From Actinomycetales bacterium (GTDB taxonomy: Bacteria; Actinomycetota; Actinomycetes; Actinomycetales; Dermabacteraceae), in NCBI GenBank assembly GCA_012799425.1, contig JAAZLF010000638.1:1-16463 (forward strand): a DNA stretch of 16,463 nucleotides. Direction: 5' to 3'. Of the stretch, positions 6,678 to 13,805 are shown in pieces; positions within the stretch are counted from its first letter, which is position 1; the number at the start of each line of letters is the position of its first letter. Made by a program: the position numbers and the translations under genes. The notes beneath the pieces were generated by a model that saw only the letters and a list, made by a program, of their open reading frames with translations, did no database searches and was not told the origin of the DNA.

Positions 6678-7169
6678 ATGACGACTCTCGCCGACTTCTC
6701 CGCCACCACCCTCTCCGGCCAGGAACAGCAGCTCTCCGAGCACCTCGGCTCGGTGGTCCTCGTGGTCAACACCGCGAGCCGCTGCGGACTCACCCCGCAG
6801 TACGCGGGCCTGCAGAAGCTCCATGAGCGCTTCGCCGACCGGGGCCTGGCAGTGCTCGGCTTCCCCTGCGACCAGTTCATGCACCAGGAGCCCGGCACCG
6901 ACGCCGAGATCGCCGAGTTCTGCCAGGCGAACTACGGCGTCACCTTCCCGATGTTCTCGAAGGTCGAGGTCAACGGCGAGCACGCCCATCCGCTGTTCCA
7001 GTGGCTGACCGGCGCCCACGGCGAGGACATCCCCACCGGCCCCATCGAATGGAACTTCGCGAAGTTCCTGCTCGGTCGCGACGGCACCGTGCTGCGCCGC
7101 TTCGCCCCGCAGACCGAGCCGGCCGAGATCGCCGAGGAGATCGAGGCGGCGCTCGCCGCGAAGCCCTGA
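6678..7169 (+). CDS. Glutathione peroxidase family thiol peroxidase
   Basis: The 163-residue protein matches the bacterial non-selenium glutathione peroxidase family in length and motifs. The peroxidatic cysteine is Cys36 in NTASRCGLTPQY. Gln70 in the GFPCDQFMHQEPG block and Trp125-Asn126 in EWNFAKF complete the catalytic tetrad. Cys82 in EFCQANYGVTFP sits where thioredoxin-dependent members have the resolving cysteine, so the protein most likely reduces hydroperoxides with thioredoxin rather than glutathione. This is inference, supported by the rarity of glutathione in actinobacteria. No TGA selenocysteine codon is involved. The gene is single, divergent from the DUF222-HNH gene, and ends in a strong shared terminator. 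Confidence 0.94.
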   Translation: MTTLADFSATTLSGQEQQLSEHLGSVVLVVNTASRCGLTPQYAGLQKLHERFADRGLAVLGFPCDQFMHQEPGTDAEIAEFCQANYGVTFPMFSKVEVNGEHAHPLFQWLTGAHGEDIPTGPIEWNFAKFLLGRDGTVLRRFAPQTEPAEIAEEIEAALAAKP

Positions 7170-7188
7170 GGAGCTGGTCCTCGGGGCT
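7162..7188. terminator. Bidirectional terminator hairpin between convergent genes
   Basis: AGCCCTGAGGA (7162-7172) pairs with TCCTCGGGGCT (7178-7188) as an 11-bp stem with one G-U pair and a 5-nt loop. It covers the peroxidase stop (7167-7169) and touches the hydrolase stop (7188-7190). There is no T tract, as is common in high-GC actinobacteria. Confidence 0.7.
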
Positions 7189-9020
7189 CAGCTCGGCCGG
7201 CTCCAGCCGTCCGCGTGGACCAGCTCGCGGTCCGCGTCCCGGTCGGTGTCCACGAGCGCTCGTCGGCCCTCCAGCACCTGGATCCGACCCACCCAGGCGC
7301 CGAGCCCGCGGGTCGCGGTGTCGGTGGTGAGCGACAGACGGATCTGCACCTCTCCCACGAGCGCCTCTTCGCCTTCCATCAGGGCGAACACGCCGGTCCA
7401 GGCCACCCTCCGCCCCCAGCCGGTGATCTGGCCGTCGGGGATCTCCACCGGCGGCTGATGTTTCGCCTCGAGGTGCCCGGCGAGCGGGACCCAGGTCTCG
7501 CCCTGGTCCGCGGATGCCTCGACGGTGAGCACGTCGTAGGCGGTCTCGAGGTGGGCCAGCAGCTCCATACGCAGCTCCGGAGCGCCGCGCCCCTCGAGCT
7601 CGAGCGCCACATCGAGCGTCGCCGTGGTCTCGTCCTCCTGCCCCGCGCGCCATCCGCCCCGCAGCTCCTCCGGGACGAGGCCGAGCGCATGGGCCACACA
7701 GGTGGAGACCTCGCGCCTGGTGACCGAGGTGGTGGACCACTCACGGGTGGGGTGCACCGAGTTCGCCAGCATGATCACGATCGTGTCGGTGAGCGGGTCG
7801 ATCACCAGCGAGGTGCCGGTGAACCCGGTATGGGTGCCGCTGTAGGGGCTGGTCAGGCCCGAATGGTAGTACCAGGCCTCGAGCTCCGGGCCCAGGCCGC
7901 GGCGGGCGCCGCCCACCCCGGTCACCTCCGCGATGCGGTCGGTGAACATGTCCCGGACGGTGCCCGCCCGGAGGATCCGCGCCTCTCCGTAGCGGCCGCC
8001 GCCCAGGAACATCTGCGCGAAGACCGCGAGGTCGCGAGCGGTGGAGAACACCCCGGCGTGCCCCGCCACCCCACCGAGCGAGTACGCGTTCTCGTCGTGG
8101 ACGTGGCCGTGCACGAGGTAGCCGTGATGCTCCACGTACTCGGTCGCCGCGATCCGGCCCTTCAGCTCCGCGGGCGGGTTGTACATCGTCTCGGTCATCC
8201 CGAGCGGGGCGGTGATGTGCTCACGCACGTACTCGTCCAGGCCCTGCCCGGAGAGCTCCTCGACGATCAGCCCCAGCGTGATCAGCCCCAGGTCGGAGTA
8301 AACGTACTCGGTGCCTGGAGGTGAAGTGGGCTCGACGGTGAGCACGGCCCCGAGCCGGGACTCGATATCCGGGTGGGCGGAGTAGAGGTTGATGAAGGGC
8401 GGCAGCCCGCCGACGTGCGTCAGCAGGTGCTGGACGGTGACCTCGCCCTTGCCGTTCTCGGCGAAGCGCGGCAGGTGATCGGCCACGAGGTCCTCGAGAC
8501 CCAGCCGCCCCTGTTCGACCTGCTGCATCACCGCGGTCGCGGTGAAGATCTTCGAGATCGAGGCGAGATCGTAGATGGTGTCGGTACGGGCGGGAAGCCA
8601 CTGGTCCTCAGGCAGCTCGGTGGAGGCGTCCTGCCAGCGCAGCGCATGCCCGTCGGCGTGCTCGTAGGCGATCCCGGCCTGCGAGGCGACCAGCAGCGAG
8701 ACACCGCAGAAGCGGGGCGGATCGAACTCGAGGCCCGCGCGCAGGATGTCCGGCAGCTCGTCCAGCCTCTCCCCGTCGAGGCCCACGGCGTCGGGCCGCC
8801 TCTCCGTGAGGATCCGGCCGGAGCCGCGCCGGTCCCAGGGGTGGCGGTGCGGTCCGCCGGGCCGCCAGCTCGGCGCGGAACGCGTCGCACCGGCGGAGGG
8901 CCGGTCCTTGCGAGGGGCGGGATCGCCGCCCGCATGTGCGGCAGTGGGGAGGCCGACGGCGCCTGCGGCGGCGAGCGCGGTCGCGGTCAGTCCGGTCCGA
9001 CGGGTGATCCGGGGGTCCAT
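7188..9020 (-). CDS. Tat-exported beta-lactamase-family serine hydrolase with extra C-terminal domain
   Basis: The 610-residue protein opens with a twin-arginine signal (ITRRTGLTATALAAAG, likely cleaved after AHA at 28-30). A linker precedes a class C beta-lactamase/penicillin-binding-like domain, about 80-450. Its three motifs are SISK at 154-157 (nucleophile Ser154, Lys157), YSD at 241-243 and HTG at 397-399. HAGVFSTARDLAVFAQ (321-336) is typical of family esterases and carboxypeptidases. Residues about 460-610 form a separate beta-rich region containing YDVLTVEASADQGETW, which recalls carbohydrate- or surface-binding MAM-like modules; that call is tentative. The substrate, perhaps a peptidoglycan stem or an ester, is unknown. 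ATG 9020 is chosen because AAGGAG lies 4 nt upstream and the signal peptide starts there. Confidence 0.88.
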   Translation of the reverse strand: MDPRITRRTGLTATALAAAGAVGLPTAAHAGGDPAPRKDRPSAGATRSAPSWRPGGPHRHPWDRRGSGRILTERRPDAVGLDGERLDELPDILRAGLEFDPPRFCGVSLLVASQAGIAYEHADGHALRWQDASTELPEDQWLPARTDTIYDLASISKIFTATAVMQQVEQGRLGLEDLVADHLPRFAENGKGEVTVQHLLTHVGGLPPFINLYSAHPDIESRLGAVLTVEPTSPPGTEYVYSDLGLITLGLIVEELSGQGLDEYVREHITAPLGMTETMYNPPAELKGRIAATEYVEHHGYLVHGHVHDENAYSLGGVAGHAGVFSTARDLAVFAQMFLGGGRYGEARILRAGTVRDMFTDRIAEVTGVGGARRGLGPELEAWYYHSGLTSPYSGTHTGFTGTSLVIDPLTDTIVIMLANSVHPTREWSTTSVTRREVSTCVAHALGLVPEELRGGWRAGQEDETTATLDVALELEGRGAPELRMELLAHLETAYDVLTVEASADQGETWVPLAGHLEAKHQPPVEIPDGQITGWGRRVAWTGVFALMEGEEALVGEVQIRLSLTTDTATRGLGAWVGRIQVLEGRRALVDTDRDADRELVHADGWSRPS

Positions 9021-9024
9021 GAGG

Positions 9025-9030
9025 CTCCTT
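9025..9030 (-). promoter_or_regulatory. Ribosome binding site of the serine hydrolase gene
   Basis: Read on the minus strand, AAGGAG (9030 to 9025) is 4 nt from the ATG at 9020. It decides the start against the longer open frame that reaches 9116. Confidence 0.7.
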
Positions 9031-9119
9031 CGCTTCGGGTGGCGCCAGGCCGGACCCTCGGCGGGAGCAGCCCGCACGCCGTCGACCAACCTAACCAGCC
9101 CCCGCCGACGTGGCAAGCG

Positions 9120-9647
9120 TCACATACGCGGCCCCGAGGGCAGGGCGGCGCGCGCCCGGCGCACCTCGCGGATCCCCACACACAGCACCACGGCCCCGGC
9201 GACCGTCACGCACCATCTGAGCGCCTGCACCGCGAGCGCGAGGACGGCGAGGACGTCGGTGACGGCGGACGCGCTGGCGGGGAGGTCGACCGAGAAGGAG
9301 AAGAACATCCCGAACAGTGCCATCGCCAGGAGCATCGCCGCGCCGGTCCGCAGCTTCCCGTCGCCCCTGATCACCACGAGGAGCGCAAGGATCATGGTGG
9401 CCAGCTGCACCGCCAGGGCCAGCCCGATCAGCACCAGGCTGAGCAGGGAGGCCAGGAGGATCGTCGAGGCGACATCCCCCTCGAACAGGGCCCGCGCCCA
9501 GGCCGCGTCCTCGAGGTACCCGGTCGCGGACAGCACCCATCCCACGACGGCGCCGAGCAGCGAGAGCGCTGCGGTCAGCAGCGCGATGATCGCCAGGGCG
9601 ACCGCGGGCTTGAGCGGCTGGGCCGCAGGGTGCACCGCTGCCGTCAT
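9120..9647 (-). CDS. Four-helix integral membrane protein of unknown function
   Basis: The 175-residue protein has about four hydrophobic segments, near residues 14-40, 61-92, 101-119 and 128-157. The tail is short and basic (VRRARAALPSGPRM). No catalytic or transport motif is visible and I do not recognise the family. Its ATG (9647-9645) overlaps the TGA of the prolyl oligopeptidase gene (9646-9644) in the ATGA arrangement, so translation is probably coupled and the two form an operon. A role linked to that peptidase is only inferred from the overlap. It is followed by 99 bp with no gene before the hydrolase start; no clear terminator is visible there. Confidence 0.75.
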   Translation of the reverse strand: MTAAVHPAAQPLKPAVALAIIALLTAALSLLGAVVGWVLSATGYLEDAAWARALFEGDVASTILLASLLSLVLIGLALAVQLATMILALLVVIRGDGKLRTGAAMLLAMALFGMFFSFSVDLPASASAVTDVLAVLALAVQALRWCVTVAGAVVLCVGIREVRRARAALPSGPRM

Positions 9648-11749
9648 CGTCCTCGCCCCCGCTGCAGCTCGAGCACGGGCACGCAGGCGGGGCTGAAGCC
9701 GAGCACCTGCCCGTAGAAGGAGAGGGAGGCCTCGGTGGCGCGCACGATCGACTCGGCGCGTCGGAACCCGTGCTGCTCACCCGCGAACAGGAGGTAGGCG
9801 TGCGGGATGCCCTTGGCGGCGAGCGCGTCGCGGAACAGCTCGGACTGGCTGGGCGGGACGATCCTGTCCTCCTCCCCCTGCAGCAGCAGCACCGGCACCT
9901 CGAGCTCGTCGACATGGCTGAGCGGTGCCCGGTCGACGTACAGGTCGCGCCGCTGCGGATAGGGGCCCACGAGCCCGTCGATGTACCGGGATTCGAAGTC
10001 GTGGGTGTCCAGCCGGAACTGCTCGAGCTCGGCGACACCGAAGGCGGAGACGCCCGCGGCGAAGGTATCGGTGCGGGTCAGGCAGGCGAGCGTGGTCCAG
10101 CCGCCGGCGCTGCCGCCCTCGATCGCGAGCCGCTCCCCGTCGGCGATGCCCTCGGCGACCAGGTGCTCCATCACGGCGACGGTGTCCTGCACGTCCACCA
10201 CGCCCCACTGTCCGCGCAGGCGGTCGCGGTAGGCGCGGCCATAGCCGGTGGAGCCGCCGTAGTTGACGACCACCACGCCGAGTCCACGGGAGGTGTAGTA
10301 CGCGATCGGCAGCGACAGCACCGGCGGGACGTGCGCGGTGGGTCCGCCGTGGACCTGCGCGATGAACGGCGGCAGATCGCCCTCGCGGCCCGCGAAGCCC
10401 TCCTGGCGGGGACGGTGCACGATCGCGTGGACCACCCCGCCGTCCGGGAGCGGCACCTCGATGCTCTCGGCCTCGGGCAGCAGTCCGGGATCGGGTGCGT
10501 CGCTGCGAGAGGAGCGCAGCGGGGCCAGCGGCGACAGGGAGGGGGCGGCGGCGTCGCCGAGTTCGAGGCGGGCGGTGCAGATGGCGGCGAACCGGGTCGG
10601 GGAGGCGCCGGCGAGGACGAGCAGCCCATCGGCCCGCAGCTGGGCGGCGGTGATCTGGGTGACGGGGCAGTCGAGACCGGTCAGCTCCCCGGTGCTGATC
10701 CGCAGCAGCGACAGCGAGGTCGCCGCGCGTCCGTGCTGGACCAGAGCGAGATCGGCGTCGAGCACCTGGTACCAGGTGGTGCCCAGCGCCCACATCGCGC
10801 CGGCGAACTCCTGGTCCAGCTCGAGGACCTGGCGAGCGCCGCCGCCCGCGGAGAGCACCCAGGGGTTCCACCAGCCGGAGGTGTCGGAGACGACCATGAG
10901 GCGCTCGTCGTCGAGCCATTCGGGCTGCAGCACCGAGGTGTCGGTGCCGCCGGCGATGATCTCGCCCTCCCCGGCGCTGCCGTTCATCAGCGGTGCCAGG
11001 TGCAGCTGCGTGCCGTCCCACGGCATCTGCGGGTGCTCCCAGCTGAGCCAGGCGATCTGGTCGCCGCGCGGGCTGATCCGGGGATGGGCGACGAAGCGGG
11101 CCGACGGGGTGACGCGGCGCAGGGCCGCGGCATCCTCGGCGGCGGAGCCGTCCAGCGGCACCGCAGCGACGTATCGCTCGATGTGCGGGGCGCCGCCTGC
11201 GGCCGACGGGTCCGGGGCCTCGCGGGTGTGGTCCTCACAGATCCACCAGACCTCGCTGCCGCCGCCCGGCAGAGGGACGACTGTCGGATCAGCCCAGCGC
11301 AGCGAGGGCCCCTGAGCGGAGTCGACCTCCGGGCGGACCGGGGTCAGCGGGCGCGGCTGCTCCCCTTCGACCAGGGCGTAGACACGCTGGTCCTCGAAGT
11401 TCACGAAGACCACGAGCGGCGTGCCCTCCGGAGCTTCGTCCGCTCCTGTCACCACGGTCCAGCTCGCACCCCCGTACTCGTGCACGCGGGAGCGGGCGTT
11501 GTAGGGGGCGGGCAGCACCGTGACCGGCTCGGCGGGCGTCTGCTCCGGCGCGGCGGCATCGCCCGGCGGGAGCTGGACCGGCCCGGCGGTGCGCACGATC
11601 GCCTGGCGCCCGCCCTCGGTGGCGATCCCCTCCGTCCACCACACGGCGTCGCCGACCAGGCGGGGGGTGCCGAGCTGGGTGCCGCCGGCCGCGAGGAGCT
11701 CGGCGGTGAGGGGCGAGGGCCAGGAACCGTACGGGAGTGTCGTCGCCAT
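9644..11749 (-). CDS. S9 family prolyl oligopeptidase
   Basis: The 701-residue protein has an N-terminal beta-propeller-like region (about 25-420, with repeats such as ISPRGDQIAWLSW and LQPEWLDDERLMVVSD) and a C-terminal alpha/beta-hydrolase domain. The oxyanion region is QVHGGP (465-470). The catalytic triad is Ser547 in EGGSAGGWTT, Asp628 in GEEDRIVPP and His660 in GEQHGF. The family cleaves short peptides, usually after proline, or acts as acylaminoacyl-peptidase; no signal peptide is seen, so it is probably cytosolic. The ATG at 11749 is preferred over the upstream frame because a TACTGT -10 box ends 6 nt before it. Its stop overlaps the start of the downstream membrane protein gene. Confidence 0.93.
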   Translation of the reverse strand: MATTLPYGSWPSPLTAELLAAGGTQLGTPRLVGDAVWWTEGIATEGGRQAIVRTAGPVQLPPGDAAAPEQTPAEPVTVLPAPYNARSRVHEYGGASWTVVTGADEAPEGTPLVVFVNFEDQRVYALVEGEQPRPLTPVRPEVDSAQGPSLRWADPTVVPLPGGGSEVWWICEDHTREAPDPSAAGGAPHIERYVAAVPLDGSAAEDAAALRRVTPSARFVAHPRISPRGDQIAWLSWEHPQMPWDGTQLHLAPLMNGSAGEGEIIAGGTDTSVLQPEWLDDERLMVVSDTSGWWNPWVLSAGGGARQVLELDQEFAGAMWALGTTWYQVLDADLALVQHGRAATSLSLLRISTGELTGLDCPVTQITAAQLRADGLLVLAGASPTRFAAICTARLELGDAAAPSLSPLAPLRSSRSDAPDPGLLPEAESIEVPLPDGGVVHAIVHRPRQEGFAGREGDLPPFIAQVHGGPTAHVPPVLSLPIAYYTSRGLGVVVVNYGGSTGYGRAYRDRLRGQWGVVDVQDTVAVMEHLVAEGIADGERLAIEGGSAGGWTTLACLTRTDTFAAGVSAFGVAELEQFRLDTHDFESRYIDGLVGPYPQRRDLYVDRAPLSHVDELEVPVLLLQGEEDRIVPPSQSELFRDALAAKGIPHAYLLFAGEQHGFRRAESIVRATEASLSFYGQVLGFSPACVPVLELQRGRGR

Positions 11750-11761
11750 AGGGCCACAGTA
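11750..11761 (-). promoter_or_regulatory. Leaderless -10 element of the prolyl oligopeptidase gene
   Basis: Read on the minus strand, TACTGT (11761 to 11756) ends 6 nt before the ATG at 11749. No ribosome binding site is present. Confidence 0.45.
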
Positions 11762-11903
11762 CGGGGCGGCGCTATGCCGTGCTCGGCGATGTGGACAGAC
11801 GCCCAGCAGGTCCGGGGCGTGCACGGAGCGTTCTCACCAGGATCGTGCCCTCGACGGCGCCCGGCACGGTGGGCGGCAGCAGGAAGGTCCACCGCCCAGT
11901 CCC

Positions 11904-11908
11904 AGGAG
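11904..11908 (+). promoter_or_regulatory. Ribosome binding site of the broken monooxygenase gene
   Basis: AGGAG lies 6 nt before the ATG at 11915. Its survival shows where the intact gene began. Confidence 0.6.
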
Positions 11909-11914
11909 CCCCAC

Positions 11915-12953
11915 ATGTCCGGCCAGCTCATCGCCTTCAACGCGCTCGACATGACCTGCGTCATGCACCAGTCGCCCGGCCTGTGGGCGTCACCAGCTAC
12001 CTCGATGGCGCGGCCCGCAATCTCGGGCTCGCCGCGCAGATCTCGCACGACGAGCGCTACGACCTCGCCGACGAGGTGGTCGATGTCTGCTACCAGCTCT
12101 GGGAGGGCTCCTGGGAGGAGGACGCCGTGGTCGAGGACCGGAGAACCAGATCTATGCGGACCCCGAGAAGGTGCACCCGATCGGCCACCAGGGCACATAT
12201 TTCTCCGTGCCGGGCATCCACCTCGCCGAGCCCTCGCCCCAGCGCACCCCGGTGATCTGGCAGGCGGGCACCTCCGGTCGTGGCCGCGCCTTCGCCGCGA
12301 AGCACGCGGAAGCGGTCTTCACGGTGGCGCCCACCGCGCAGATCCTGCGCCGCTACGTGGACGACATCCGCGACTCCGCGGCGCGAAACGGCCGCGACCC
12401 TCGCAGCCTGAGGATCTTCACCGAGATCACGATCATCACCGCCGCCACCGATGCGGAGGCCGAAGCGAAGCACGCCGAGTACCTCGAGTACACCGATCAC
12501 GAAGGCGCGCTCGCGTTCTACGCAGGGATCACCGGGATCGACCTCTCCGAGCTCGATCCCCACGAACCGCTCGAGTACGTGGACACCGACTCCGCCCGTT
12601 TCGCGCTGGAGATCTTCTCCGAGGCCGACCCCACACGCACCTGGACCCCTCACGAGGTCGCCCGGTTCGTGGGCATCGGCGCGATGGGCCCGGTGATCGT
12701 GGGCGGGCCCGCGACGGTCTCCGACCAGCTCGAGGAGTGGGTGGAGGACGCCGACATCGACGGCTTCAACCTCGCCTATGCGATCACCCCCGGCACCTTC
12801 GAGGACTCTCATCGAGCACGTCGTGCCCGAGCTGCAAGCCCGGGCCGGTACTGGGAGGACTATGACGCCTCGATCACCGTGCGCGAGCGGCTCTACGGCG
12901 TCGGCGAACGTCGCGTGCGCGCGGACCACCCCGCCGCGAAGCACAGACGCTGA
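11915..12953 (+). pseudogene. Broken NtaA/SnaA/DszA-type flavin-dependent monooxygenase
   Basis: The remnant belongs to the bacterial-luciferase-like FMNH2-dependent monooxygenases of the NtaA/SnaA/DszA group. Translation starts MSGQLIAFNALDMTCVMHQS at 11915. It then jumps near 11986 to a different frame at VTSYLDGAARNLGLAAQI, skipping what in intact relatives is roughly 100-130 residues. A one-base loss near 12141 (CGG-GAG read as CGGAG) shifts the frame again, before YADPEKVHPIGHQG. From 12153 a long stretch is clean, including WQAGTSGRGRAFAAKHAEAVF. Near 12806-12810 one base is gained, and near 12842 one G is lost, scrambling about 13 residues before RYWEDYDASITVRERLYG. The gene cannot make a full enzyme. 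Natural decay fits best; sequencing error could explain the single-base changes but not the large gap. Confidence 0.85.
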
Positions 12954-12958
12954 GCGCA

Positions 12959-13007
12959 GGCCCCGGACGGTCGCCGAGCGGACGCCGCACCGCGCCCGCC
13001 CGGGGCC
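12959..13007. terminator. Inverted repeat after the broken monooxygenase gene
   Basis: GGCCCCGG (12959-12966) and CCGGGGCC (13000-13007) are perfect 8-bp complements separated by a 33-nt GC-rich loop. They begin 6 bp after the stop codon. The wide loop makes a terminator role uncertain. Confidence 0.3.
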
Positions 13008-13028
13008 GTGAGAGACTGACCGTGGAGA

Positions 13029-13075
13029 GCCGGGAAGTCTGGTCGGCACGGGAGCACACCTCCCGTACCCGTGTC
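13029..13075 (+). ncRNA. Candidate structured leader RNA upstream of the antiporter genes
   Basis: Two adjacent stems can form: GCCG/CGGC (13029-13032 with 13044-13047, loop GGAAGTCTGGT) and a perfect 7-bp ACGGGAG/CTCCCGT (13048-13054 with 13060-13066, loop CACAC). A competing pairing joins GGCACGG (13045/46-13051) to CCGTGTC (13069-13075) with one G-U pair. That pairing would break both stems, a switch-like layout. The element lies 25-70 nt before an ATG with a good ribosome binding site (AAGGAA at 13088-13093) that opens a Na+/H+ antiporter gene. The GGGAA...GGT sequence faintly recalls cobalamin leaders, but no B12 box is seen. It is not assigned to any known riboswitch class. Confidence 0.4.
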
Positions 13076-13099
13076 AGCGATGCCGTGAAGGAACCAAGA

Positions 13100-13720
13100 A
13101 TGGCTCTCCAGTTCCCCACTCCGCGTACCGGTGTGCGGTTCGGCCCCTCCTCCTCGCGGCCCCGGTGCCAGAGCGCGACTGATCCTCACCGGCCTGCCCG
13201 CGAAGGTGACCCGCGAGCCCCTGCGCGCGGTTGGAGCCGTGAGCCTCATCTGGTTCGCGATCATCATCCTCGCGGTCGCGAAGATCCCCTCGCTGGACAT
13301 CGACGCGGCCGCCCACGGGCACATCGAGGGCATGAACTGGGTGCCCTGGCGCGAACCGGTGATGCTGGCCGCCGCCTGCTCCTTCCTGCTGGGCTCGAAG
13401 GCGATCCGCTTCCGGGAGAACGAGTTCACCTGGGCCCCGATCCAGGAGGTCGGTGCCCTGTTCATCGGCAACGGCCCGAACTTCATGGTGAAGTCCGTGT
13501 CCGAGGACGGCGGCGTGAAGATGCCGACCTTCCTGGGCTACGTCCGCTCGGCCTTCGTCTACCTGGCACCGATCCTGCTGGCGATGATGCTGCTGTTCAT
13601 CGCCGATCCCTGGCGGGCGAAGGCGCTGGGTGCCCTGACCGTGGCGCTGATCCTCGCCCGCTGTCTGAAGCACGCCACCGCGCGTGCCCCGCAGGTGCTG
13701 GCACGGGGAGACCGCCGTGA
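13100..13720 (+). pseudogene. Decayed NhaD/CitMHS_2-type sodium:proton antiporter gene
   Basis: A ribosome binding site (AAGGAA) and ATG at 13100 open a short frame, MALQFPTPRTGVRFG. At about 13170-13179 the recognisable protein continues in another frame with LILTGLPAKVTREPLRAVGA, and then IPSLDIDAAAHGHIEGMNW and FTWAPIQEV. These are hallmarks of the CitMHS_2/UIT3 type of putative Na+/H+ antiporter. At 13461-13470 the text jumps in frame from GALFIG directly to NGPNFMVKSVSED. In intact relatives these are the ends of a stretch of roughly 80-100 residues holding the ion-path helices, so that core is missing. ATCGGC at 13464-13469 may be the deletion microhomology. The rest runs to about ILARCLKHATARAP; the exact end is unclear. 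The protein cannot be a working transporter. Confidence 0.75.
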
Positions 13721-13728
13721 CCCTCGGA

Positions 13729-13762
13729 GGCTTCCGCGCAGGACTGATCCTGCGCGGGAGCC
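13729..13762. terminator. Strong 15-bp hairpin just upstream of nhaA
   Basis: Arms 13729-13743 and 13748-13762 pair over 15 bp with one G-U wobble and a CTGA loop; the inner 10 bp (CCGCGCAGGA with TCCTGCGCGG) are perfect. No T tract follows. It sits after the decayed antiporter gene and 43 nt before the nhaA ATG. It could terminate the upstream transcript or act as an attenuator for nhaA. Confidence 0.65.
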
Positions 13763-13795
13763 CCGGAAAGACCATCCGTCCGCTTCTGATCCGCT

Positions 13796-13799
13796 GGAG
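13796..13799 (+). promoter_or_regulatory. Ribosome binding site of nhaA
   Basis: GGAG is 6 nt from the ATG at 13806. It supports a separate start for nhaA although the frame is open far upstream into the decayed antiporter gene. Confidence 0.65.
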
Positions 13800-13805
13800 C
13801 AGTTC

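Noticed and set aside
4445..6826. A plus-strand 793-codon open frame
   Set aside because: It runs out of frame through the kinase gene and antisense to the DUF222-HNH gene, with no recognisable domain.
6678..7169. Selenoprotein glutathione peroxidase
   Set aside because: The catalytic position in NTASRCG is encoded by TGC, an ordinary cysteine codon.
9770..12865. A plus-strand open frame of over 1000 codons
   Set aside because: It is antisense to the well-supported prolyl oligopeptidase over most of its length, shows no family motifs there, and its far end merely crosses the broken monooxygenase gene out of frame. Long antisense frames are expected at this GC content.
13025..13090. Cobalamin riboswitch, suggested by GGGAA followed by GGT
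   Set aside because: The conserved B12 box and the core pairing partners are absent, and the downstream gene is an antiporter rather than a B12-related gene.
13022..13720. A 232-codon plus-strand frame covering the antiporter remnant
   Set aside because: Only its part just after 13100 looks coding. From 13179 onward the recognisable protein lies in another frame, so it was treated as a frameshifted piece of the pseudogene.
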